From positions 1 through 23,054 of IMG/VR virus record IMGVR_UViG_3300045921_000602: DNA of 23,054 nucleotides. The stretch is one strand, 5' to 3'. Both the position numbers and the translations under genes were made by a program. Below the pieces are notes generated by a model, which searched no databases, was not told the origin of the DNA, and worked only from the letters and a program-made list of their open reading frames with translations. Source of the DNA: a virus. Positions 13,538-20,511 of the stretch are shown piece after piece; position 1 is the stretch's first letter, and every line of letters starts with the position of its first letter.

Positions 13538-14269
13538 ATGTCGTCTGTCAGTGTGCTTATTCCCGCTTACAACGCCAGCAGCACGCTTTTGCGCGCCCTG
13601 GACAGCGTACACCGACAGAAGGACGTGGATGTCGAGGTATGCCTATGTCTCAACGGGTCTGAAGACGAAATTGCGGCGATGCGGCATATCTTTGCCACTG
13701 AAAGCACGTTGGTCGGCTTATGCACAGAACTTCCCGGAGCGGTTGGTGCAGCACGTGCGTTGAATGAGGCGGCGGCATTGGCGAAGGGCAGCTACTTTAT
13801 TGAGTTAGACGCCGATGATGTTCTCTGGGACGATACGTGTCTGAGTCATATGGTCAAGGCGCTGGAAGACAGCCCATCACACGTCGGATTTGTTTACGGC
13901 AATGTGGAATACAACGGCGACGCGGAATTCGTACACACTGCGCCGACATTCTATCGTGAGATCTTCTGGTATGGGAACGCCGCGCTATACCCGTTTCTGT
14001 ATCGCCGCGAGGCTTGGGACAGCGGATGCCGCTATTATAGTCTGTATTATGATGAACAGGCAAAGCGGCAGTATGATTTTCAGGATTGGGATATGTTGTT
14101 GCAGTTGACCGAACTGATGCGCTATGACGGCGTGGCGCTGCCGCATGTAAACGTTTTGCGCTATACGTATAGACAGGATGGGTCGCATGAAACCGCGCGA
14201 CCGCATCATGCAGAAATGCTGAAGCGCATGAAAACACGTTGGCCAATGCTGGCCGTCAACAGAGCATAG
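13538..14269 (+). CDS. GT2-family glycosyltransferase
   Basis: A 243-aa inverting GT-A enzyme. It opens with the family motif VSVLIPAYNASSTL, has the metal-binding DADD (91-94) and the likely catalytic QDWD (182-185) in a Y-D-F-Q-D-W-D context. GAVGAARALNEA matches the G-x-x-x-A-R-N-x-G region that holds the nucleotide. There is no C-terminal membrane anchor, so it is a soluble enzyme. It starts directly after the methyltransferase stop (TAAATG), with GAAGG inside that gene as RBS. It is the last of the glycan genes before tail joining genes resume, and the connector RBS (AGGTGA) overlaps its stop. Confidence 0.87.
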   Translation: MSSVSVLIPAYNASSTLLRALDSVHRQKDVDVEVCLCLNGSEDEIAAMRHIFATESTLVGLCTELPGAVGAARALNEAAALAKGSYFIELDADDVLWDDTCLSHMVKALEDSPSHVGFVYGNVEYNGDAEFVHTAPTFYREIFWYGNAALYPFLYRREAWDSGCRYYSLYYDEQAKRQYDFQDWDMLLQLTELMRYDGVALPHVNVLRYTYRQDGSHETARPHHAEMLKRMKTRWPMLAVNRA

Positions 14270-14278
14270 GTGAATACG

Positions 14279-15151
14279 ATGGCGATCTACTACCCTGACC
14301 TGACAACTCTGGATGCAGTAAAACGTCTTGCCGACATCCAGGATACTGACGCGGATGATGAGCGATTGACCGAATTTATTCATCAGGCCAGTGGTATTGT
14401 GCAGACCATGACGGGCAGGACGTTTGTGCCGTATTATTACGCGCACCGTTTCGACGCGCGGGGATACAATGTCACATCCACCCTGCTCGATCTCGATGAA
14501 GACCTGCTGGAAGTGGAGATGCTGGTCAACGGGGATGGGACAGTAATTGCGGACACAGGCTACATTTTGCGACCCAATAACGAACATCCCAAGTGGCGTA
14601 TCGAGCTTTTGCCGTCGTCGTCGGCGCGGTTTACATACAACACGGACTGGCAGCAGGCAATTTCGGTAGTGGGATGGTGGGGGTTTGTTCAGCACTATCC
14701 CCGCGCCTTTTCCCCTGTCACATCAATCACGACCGGTCTCAGCACAACCGCGGAAACCATCGAAGTGGACAGCGTGGATGGTCTGGAGATACTGGACTAC
14801 ATCAGAATAAACGATGGCAATGAGATCATGCAGATTACGCAGATTGATGCGTCTTCCAAAATCCTGACGTTGGCGCGCGGGCAGCTTGGCACGATCGCTG
14901 AGAGCTATCAGGATGACGACATGGTGCATGTCTATCGGCAGAATGCAGAAATTGGTTTGGCGGCAGCGCGTATCGCGCGCTTCCTGTATGATCATCGCGA
15001 TACGATGGACAGATATATTCAGGTGAGCGATACTACTGCGCTGATGGACAGCCGTTTTCCTAAGGAGGTGATGGCGGTCATTCAAAACTACCGTCGTCTT
15101 CAGATTCAGGTATCACCGACCGCGCCATATCGCGGAACAGGGAATTTCTAA
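14279..15151 (+). CDS. Head-tail connector (gp6-like adaptor) with an inserted beta domain
   Basis: A 290-aa protein. The gp6-type adaptor signature is in its N-terminal third: YPDLTTLDAVKRLADI, then DERLTEFIHQASGIVQTMTGR (28-48). Adaptors form a ring under the portal. These are usually 100-200 aa; here extra beta-rich segments are inserted. Residues 147-220 (VTSITTGLSTT to MVHVYR) resemble a short beta domain found in several phage structural proteins, with T-x-I-x-V-x-S, YIRIND and RGQLGT elements. The C-terminal helices (AAARIARFLYDHRDTM) return to the adaptor fold. I chose ATG 14279 because AGGTGA stands 6 nt upstream; a GTG at 14270 has none. Its stop overlaps the next ATG (TAATG). Confidence 0.75.
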   Translation: MAIYYPDLTTLDAVKRLADIQDTDADDERLTEFIHQASGIVQTMTGRTFVPYYYAHRFDARGYNVTSTLLDLDEDLLEVEMLVNGDGTVIADTGYILRPNNEHPKWRIELLPSSSARFTYNTDWQQAISVVGWWGFVQHYPRAFSPVTSITTGLSTTAETIEVDSVDGLEILDYIRINDGNEIMQITQIDASSKILTLARGQLGTIAESYQDDDMVHVYRQNAEIGLAAARIARFLYDHRDTMDRYIQVSDTTALMDSRFPKEVMAVIQNYRRLQIQVSPTAPYRGTGNF

Positions 15152-15615
15152 TGGGTGTTTTCGAAGTTCGTGATCGTCTGGCGGCTATAGGCGCTGAAAT
15201 AGAGGGCGTGCGAAAAGCCTTCGGCTTTATCCCGCGCGTGCTTCAGCACGCAGAGCTGCCCGCGTTCATCGCGTTCGCGTCGGAAGCGCAGTACGCGGTA
15301 GGCAGTGATACCGTCCAGGAGCAGCGTGTGTGGCGCTGCGTTGTCTTTGTAGACGAGATTGGAGACGGTATAGAGGGGGCGGTTGAAGAAACCGCCTATT
15401 TGTATATTGACCGTCTGCGCGATACGTTTGCGGGGAGACCCGGATTGGAGACGTTTTCCGATCCTGATGGGTTGGCGGCATTCAACGCAATTCCTGTCGG
15501 CGATTCTGCGGTCACCGTATTGGAATATCCGCAAGGCAGCGGCAAACGGTACTGTGCTGTCGAATGCCGCATCATCGTCGAAGATCATATTCGCAGGAAT
15601 TTCATCAATAGCTAG
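15151..15615 (+). CDS. Putative tail terminator / tail completion protein
   Basis: A 154-aa protein in the slot between the connector and the major tail protein, where a tail terminator is expected. The layout fits: an N-terminal helix (FEVRDRLAAIGAEIEGVRK), a beta meander (RVWRCVVFV), a helix (EETAYLYIDRLRDTF) and C-terminal strands (SAVTVLEYP, YCAVECRIIVE) resembling lambda gpU-like folds. I see no sequence motif that proves it. It would cap the tail tube and bind the head connector. The RBS of the next gene (TAGGAGC) overlaps its stop. Confidence 0.55.
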   Translation: MGVFEVRDRLAAIGAEIEGVRKAFGFIPRVLQHAELPAFIAFASEAQYAVGSDTVQEQRVWRCVVFVDEIGDGIEGAVEETAYLYIDRLRDTFAGRPGLETFSDPDGLAAFNAIPVGDSAVTVLEYPQGSGKRYCAVECRIIVEDHIRRNFINS

Positions 15616-15625
15616 GAGCAATCAA

Positions 15626-16468
15626 ATGGCTGTATCCGAAATTGTCAGTGGATCGGGTATTCGTTACGGAACAGTGTTCACACTTGATGCAGATACGGGC
15701 TTGCCGACCACGACTGTGGTCGCCCCCCTGATGGACACTGGCACGCGCATCGAGGGCATTGTCAGCACAACCAGCAATGACCCACAGCCCAACCGCATCA
15801 GTTTTCGCGGTGACGACGTGGTGTTTGCGCAGGATAGTTTGCCGCCGGGCGAGGCTGAAACGTTCAGCTTCCAGACCGACAAGGTCAACTTCAGGCTTAA
15901 TGAAGTGCTTTCCGGCAACAAAGTAGTGTCGTATGGCACGCAGATGATCGCCCAGGCGAAAAACACCAACCGCACAGGCGCCGAGCCACAGGTTTTCGCT
16001 TTGTTCTACCGTCAGGCGCTGGACACAGATGCCGAAAGCTCGACGTTTGGACGCCTGCGGCAGTGGCACTGGCGCGCCTATATGTCTACGCGCATCACCG
16101 AAATCACGCCGGAAATGAATGCGGACAAGTCCGCATCGCAGTACGAGGGCACGCCGACGGCTACCAAAGAAACGCCGTGGGCAGAAAACTTCACAAACGC
16201 AACCTGGGGCGCGCTGCGGGCATTCCATATCGATGGGGTTTCCGAGGGACAGCCAATCCCGCACATTGCAATCGGCGACGGTACGGTCACAGGCTTCACA
16301 CTTCAGAAATCCCCCATCGACGCCGCCGCGATCAAGGTATGGGTCAACGGGTCGCTGACGACACCGAGCAATGTCACAACGGGCGCAAACCCTTCGTTCA
16401 CGTTGGGAGCTGCTCCTGCAAACAACGCGCAGGTCTTCGCGATGGTGTTTACTAACGACGCCGTCTAA
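15626..16468 (+). CDS. Major tail tube protein with a C-terminal add-on domain
   Basis: The 280-aa protein forms the hexameric rings of the tail tube. It is all-beta in character, and is preceded by a strong RBS (AGGAG, 8 nt) expected of an abundant protein. Residues 1-210 are the tube domain. The final 65 residues (from GDGTVTGFTLQKSPIDA) resemble a beta domain found at the ends of phage tail proteins, with the motif G-D-G-T-x-T-x-F-T-L, then VWVNGSLTTP and a final APANNAQV strand. Such add-ons project from the tail surface. The neighbours (terminator candidate upstream, frameshifted chaperones downstream) strongly support the assignment. Confidence 0.78.
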   Translation: MAVSEIVSGSGIRYGTVFTLDADTGLPTTTVVAPLMDTGTRIEGIVSTTSNDPQPNRISFRGDDVVFAQDSLPPGEAETFSFQTDKVNFRLNEVLSGNKVVSYGTQMIAQAKNTNRTGAEPQVFALFYRQALDTDAESSTFGRLRQWHWRAYMSTRITEITPEMNADKSASQYEGTPTATKETPWAENFTNATWGALRAFHIDGVSEGQPIPHIAIGDGTVTGFTLQKSPIDAAAIKVWVNGSLTTPSNVTTGANPSFTLGAAPANNAQVFAMVFTNDAV

Positions 16469-16487
16469 ACGGAAGGTGAATGAGGCG

Positions 16488-16928
16488 ATGCGGATCATTG
16501 ACTGGAAAAATCGGGTGCGCGTGGGAGTGGGCGAGCTGTCGCGCGCACAGTCGCTCGAAGTGTACAAACAAATTGATAACATCGTGGGGATGCATAGGGA
16601 CGATACGGAATATCCCCTGATCGCCGCTTGCGTGGAGGTATTGGCAGCACGGTCTGTGCGTTCCGTCAGCGTGTTTCAAAACGATGAATGGATCGGCGTG
16701 ACTCACGAAAAGCCAAAGGCATATGATGCTGCCGACGCCGCCGCACTGTCCTGTCCGATGTCTGCGGAAACATTGGCGAACCTGCCAGTATCGCTGTATA
16801 CGGAAATCATTGAGGCAGCGCGCGTGGAAAACGAATTGGTGTACAACCAGCTTTTTTTAGCCTCCAACTCGATCGAGAGCAGTACGGAGACTACATCAGA
16901 ACCGCCGTCCGACAGTCCCTCATCCTAG
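16488..16928 (+). CDS. Tail assembly chaperone G (unshifted product)
   Basis: A 146-aa protein between the major tail and tape measure genes, the standard place for the chaperone that coats the tape measure during tail assembly. I chose ATG 16488, after GGAAGGTGA and GAGG; the longer open frame upstream lies inside the tail protein gene. It is helical and acidic. The last 20 residues (NSIESSTETTSEPPSDSPSS) are a Ser/Thr/Pro-rich tail read only in the zero frame. A slippery heptamer at 16853-16859 lets some ribosomes shift to -1 and make a 223-aa G-T fusion instead. Placement and frameshift together make the call firm despite weak sequence conservation in this family. Confidence 0.85.
   Translation: MRIIDWKNRVRVGVGELSRAQSLEVYKQIDNIVGMHRDDTEYPLIAACVEVLAARSVRSVSVFQNDEWIGVTHEKPKAYDAADAAALSCPMSAETLANLPVSLYTEIIEAARVENELVYNQLFLASNSIESSTETTSEPPSDSPSS
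16853..16859 (+). other. -1 programmed ribosomal frameshift site, U UUU UUA
   Basis: T TTT TTA is read with codons CTT-TTT-TTA in the zero frame. This is an exact X-XXY-YYZ slippery heptamer. After a -1 slip the next codon is AGC at 16859 and the frame stays open to TAG 17156-17158. The zero frame stops 67 bases later, at 16926. No simple strong stem is obvious immediately 3'; a pseudoknot was not assessed. Confidence 0.85.
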
Positions 16929-17158
16929 ATGCGAACGCCGGTACTGGCGCCGCGCGAGCGGATCGGGACGATTGGACGATCCGATACAGCGTAAAGGATG
17001 TGCGCTGGTTGACGGCAATGCTGGAAGCATTTGAGTGGAAGTACACCCCATTGGAGATTCTGGAGGTTGACAGCAGGTATCCGGGATTGTGGGAAGACAT
17101 CGACACCATGCGCTGGCAGAAGGAACTGATTAAGAGCCAGGTTGGCGGAGGGGAGTAG
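16859..17158 (+). CDS. Tail assembly chaperone T part, made only as a G-T fusion
   Basis: The -1 frame after the slippery site encodes 99 residues with no start codon of its own, beginning SLQLDREQYG and ending KSQVGGGE. It lies between the chaperone G stop and the tape measure start. The G-T product (124 + 99 = 223 aa) should bind the tape measure through its T part. The segment has the aromatic-rich character of such domains (DWTIRYSVKDVRWLTAMLEA, FEWKYTPLEILE). It ends 5 bases before the tape measure ATG. Confidence 0.8.
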   Translation, partial: SLQLDREQYGDYIRTAVRQSLILDANAGTGAARADRDDWTIRYSVKDVRWLTAMLEAFEWKYTPLEILEVDSRYPGLWEDIDTMRWQKELIKSQVGGGE

Positions 17159-17163
17159 CGCGG

Positions 17164-20064
17164 ATGACATTCAATCGTCAAAGTATCAACATCCAAATCC
17201 GCGCCAATGCCGAAATCAACGATGACGCGCTCAAGCGCCTTAGCGCGCTTACGGCGGCGCTCGATCAACTGCGGGTATCCTCGGATCAGCTCAAGAAAAA
17301 TACCGAATCGCTTTTGCTGGCGGCGCAAGAATTGTCGGTAAAGGGATTTTCGCAAGAGACCATCGCGCAACTGCGGCAGGCGGTCAATGAGTATAAATCC
17401 CAAGAGAAGGTCGTTCGCGATCTGGCAAAAGCCGTTGAGACACTGAGGGCGGCGCGGCAGCGCGAGGTTGAGGCGGCGGAAGCGTCAGCCCGCGCCACAA
17501 GAAATGCGACAGCCGCAGGCGCTGGCGGTGTGGGGCGCGTTGGCGGTGGAATCCCTCTTAGTGGAAGCCCAGCGCCCACGCCTCCGCCAATCCCGCCGAC
17601 CGGAGATGGGCTACGGCGCAGCGTGCCGACATTTCTTCAGTTCAGTCTGTTCCCGTTTGCGGGGATTGCAAGTCGCGCGGGCGCGCCGGGGATTGCCAAC
17701 GCTGCACTTGCCGCTGGTGACTTCATCGGTATCGCGGATGCCATCGGTATCGTCGAAGCGCAGATACCGAAACTCAACGATAATCTGCGGCGGACGGGGG
17801 GAATATTTGGACAGCTTGCGCGTGCGGGAACGCAGGTAGGAAACAGGATCAATCCCCTGGTTGGAAATCTGCTCGGCATTGCCGCCGCCGCGGCGCCCGT
17901 TGCCCTGGCAGTGGGCGGTGTGTCCTTAGTTCTGACGGAACTCCAGCGGCGCGCCGAAGAATTTGCTACCACCGTGCGCATTGGTAACGAAGCCCTGAGA
18001 CTGTCGTTTGGCAATCCGGCAGCGGCGCGGCAAAGACTGCTGGAAATCGAAAGTCAGCTTCAAATCGAAGAACGAATTGCTGAAGTCCGTCGTCAACAGT
18101 TTGAGGAAGCGGGCGGTGCTTTTCAACCGCGGGTTAGTGGAAACATTTTCTTTGACCTGGCGGCAAATATCTCTGAGCTTCTGCGGCGGCAGTTCCAGGG
18201 CATTGAGGTTGATGGAGACATTGTCAGCCTGAATGAACTCGAACACGCGGTTAACTCGTTGGGAAGCGCCAACCGCGAGGCACAGACGGAAATCAACAAT
18301 CTGCGTCTCGGTCTCCGTCTGGCGGAAGAACAGACGCAGCGATTAAATCTCGGACTTGTCGAGAAATTTCTCGGCGATACGGTCGAAGGAATCGTTGCGC
18401 GCTCGGAGCAGTTCTCCACAGAACTGCGCAATCTCGATATTCTGCAATCGACGGGATTGTTCGATAGCAATGTTATCAAGGGACGGGTTCTCGAAATTCA
18501 GCAGGAACTGCGCGCGGCGATCGCCGCCATCAATACGGGTATCCCTGCGCAGAACAGCGCCGAGGTAGCCAGGCGTGCCGCTGAGGAATTCGCAGAGCGC
18601 GTTCGCACCGCCTACCTGGGTGGTTTTACATCTGGTTTTGAACTTACATCCGACGACATCCGCGGACGGATCGCCGATGAACAGCGCCGTATTGCGGCGC
18701 TACGTGAAAGTATTGCGTTTGGCGCTGATGAGGCGGCGGTTAACGACCAAATTCGGGTTGCAGAAGCGTCAATTGACGGGTTGACCCAAGCGCTTAGCAG
18801 CAACGCGGTCGCTGCAAACGACGCGCGCGCGGCACAAGAACGCCTGAATCAGCGTCTCGACGAACTGGCTCGCATTGGTGGCAAGACTACCATCCAGACG
18901 CTGACGCAGACTACGGGTAGGACAATCGAAGACCTGCGACAGGCGCAGGAAGAACTGGACGCATACAATCGGCTACTGGCGCAGCAGCCGCAGTTAACTG
19001 CACTGTTTGCCAGTGAGATCGAGGAACTGCAAACGCGCATTTCCGCGTTACAGGCGGGGATTCCGACCAATCTCGGTCAAGCGCTTGCTAATCCTGCCAA
19101 TCGACGGGCAATTGAGGAATACCGCAACGAAATCGAAGCGCTGACCCAGTCGTTCATTGAAAATCAGCAGCGTGCCGCCGAAGAACGCGCGATCACCGAT
19201 GCCCGCGACCTGGAAGACTTCACTATTGCGCGGCGCCGGGCATTCGAGGACTACAACCGAGAGCTCCAGCGCGCGCAGGAAGATCAGCTCCGCCAGCGCG
19301 CGCGCGAGGAACGCGCCAATACCAAGCGCCTCAGAGACTTTGAGGATCGCTTACGTCGCATTTTGGAACAGCTAAACGCCGACCTGCGGCGAGCGGCAGG
19401 AAACCGCGATGCCGTGGCATTTACGCAAGCGCAGGAGAATGCCGCGCAGCAAATTCGCGACCTGCGGCGTAACCAGAATGAACAAGAGCAGGCGCGCAGA
19501 GAGCAGCTTCAGGAAGAAGAAGAAGCGCGCGAATTATCGCGCAAGCGCCGCGAGGAGGACTTCAGACTGCGTTTGCGGCGCGAGGATGAGGATCGCGCGC
19601 TGCGGCAGCGCAGACTGGTGGAAGATCTCACCCGTCGCAATGCCATTGAACAACAGGCGTATCAAGCGCAACTGAATGCGTTGGTCAGAAGATTCAATCA
19701 AGAGACTAACATTCTGGCTCTGATTGAGGCAAGCTATAGAACGGCATTTGACAACCTGACCACCAGCGCCAATACGTTTGTGAACAACCTAAGAGCGGTG
19801 GCGGCGGGGCTAACTGTCCCACCTAACCCGTATGTTACGTCACCCGGCCCGATTACCTTAACACCAGGCATCGGCGGCGGGCTTCCAAACCCATATACCA
19901 CTAATCCGGGATCGATTATCGGTCGCACTCCTGTCGCCCCGACCCCTATCCGGACGGCGGGCGCGCCGGTGATTAATTTCCAGGTTCTCGGCACGGGATT
20001 GGCTGGCGTTATACGGGCTGTCAATCAACAACTGGACAGCATCCTGAGATCGCAGGGATTTTAG
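17164..20064 (+). CDS. Tape measure protein
   Basis: A 966-aa protein, the longest complete gene here. It spans the tail tube and sets its length; at about 1.5 angstrom per residue that implies a tail near 145 nm. Residues 1-130 form coiled-coil helices. Residues 155-260 contain hydrophobic stretches (SLFPFAGIASRAG; LLGIAAAAAPVALAVGGVSLVL at about 235-256) that may enter the membrane at ejection. Residues 265-850 are long helical coiled coil, with an extreme Arg/Glu-rich part at about 690-840 (runs such as EEEEARELSRKRREEDFRL). The C-terminal 90 residues are Pro/Gly-rich. No lysozyme or peptidase domain is visible. It follows the frameshifted chaperones. Confidence 0.92.
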   Translation: MTFNRQSINIQIRANAEINDDALKRLSALTAALDQLRVSSDQLKKNTESLLLAAQELSVKGFSQETIAQLRQAVNEYKSQEKVVRDLAKAVETLRAARQREVEAAEASARATRNATAAGAGGVGRVGGGIPLSGSPAPTPPPIPPTGDGLRRSVPTFLQFSLFPFAGIASRAGAPGIANAALAAGDFIGIADAIGIVEAQIPKLNDNLRRTGGIFGQLARAGTQVGNRINPLVGNLLGIAAAAAPVALAVGGVSLVLTELQRRAEEFATTVRIGNEALRLSFGNPAAARQRLLEIESQLQIEERIAEVRRQQFEEAGGAFQPRVSGNIFFDLAANISELLRRQFQGIEVDGDIVSLNELEHAVNSLGSANREAQTEINNLRLGLRLAEEQTQRLNLGLVEKFLGDTVEGIVARSEQFSTELRNLDILQSTGLFDSNVIKGRVLEIQQELRAAIAAINTGIPAQNSAEVARRAAEEFAERVRTAYLGGFTSGFELTSDDIRGRIADEQRRIAALRESIAFGADEAAVNDQIRVAEASIDGLTQALSSNAVAANDARAAQERLNQRLDELARIGGKTTIQTLTQTTGRTIEDLRQAQEELDAYNRLLAQQPQLTALFASEIEELQTRISALQAGIPTNLGQALANPANRRAIEEYRNEIEALTQSFIENQQRAAEERAITDARDLEDFTIARRRAFEDYNRELQRAQEDQLRQRAREERANTKRLRDFEDRLRRILEQLNADLRRAAGNRDAVAFTQAQENAAQQIRDLRRNQNEQEQARREQLQEEEEARELSRKRREEDFRLRLRREDEDRALRQRRLVEDLTRRNAIEQQAYQAQLNALVRRFNQETNILALIEASYRTAFDNLTTSANTFVNNLRAVAAGLTVPPNPYVTSPGPITLTPGIGGGLPNPYTTNPGSIIGRTPVAPTPIRTAGAPVINFQVLGTGLAGVIRAVNQQLDSILRSQGF

Positions 20065-20066
20065 CG

Positions 20067-20507
20067 ATGGCAACCCTCTATCAGTATTCCATTGGCAGTG
20101 GACATAATCTTCCACTGGGGTCGCTGACTAACATTGAGCTGTTGGTCGGGTTCGAGCTGCCCGCGAAGACCGCCCCTGTGAATCCGTTTCCGGTTGAGAA
20201 TTTTGTTCTAAATGGAAACGCGCAATCGCAGGGGCGGTTGGATCACATTTGGGAGTTTACCTATCTGAAATACACCGCATTGGATACGTTCATTGACAAC
20301 TACCTTGTCAGCAGTGGAACTTTGTACAGCAGCCGCCCCGTCACAATCTACACGCGCAAACGTGATCGCGGCGAAGACAATTACGGTCGCTATAATGCAT
20401 ATGTCCACTATCCACGACCGAATCAGGATTACGATGTGGACGACAATCCCAGCGATAAGGTTCTGAACGTTCGCATTCGTTTTACCGGTCTGGAAGAACT
20501 GAGCTAA
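20067..20507 (+). CDS. Probable distal tail or baseplate protein
   Basis: A 146-aa beta-rich protein two bases after the tape measure stop, where the distal tail protein usually lies. It is much shorter than typical distal tail proteins (about 200-300 aa), so it may hold only the ring-forming domain. Segments such as GRLDHIWEFTYLKYTALDTFIDN and VTIYTRKRDRGEDNYGRYNAYVHYP suggest a tail-tip fold like phage minor tail proteins, with a W-x-F-x-Y-L central strand and helix. No enzyme motif is seen. Function rests mainly on position. Confidence 0.5.
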   Translation: MATLYQYSIGSGHNLPLGSLTNIELLVGFELPAKTAPVNPFPVENFVLNGNAQSQGRLDHIWEFTYLKYTALDTFIDNYLVSSGTLYSSRPVTIYTRKRDRGEDNYGRYNAYVHYPRPNQDYDVDDNPSDKVLNVRIRFTGLEELS

Positions 20508-20511
20508 CCCC

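Noticed and set aside
15605-16582. 325-aa antisense open frame over the major tail gene
   Set aside because: Same reason: a mirror of a strong coding frame, Arg/His/Cys-rich, no signals.
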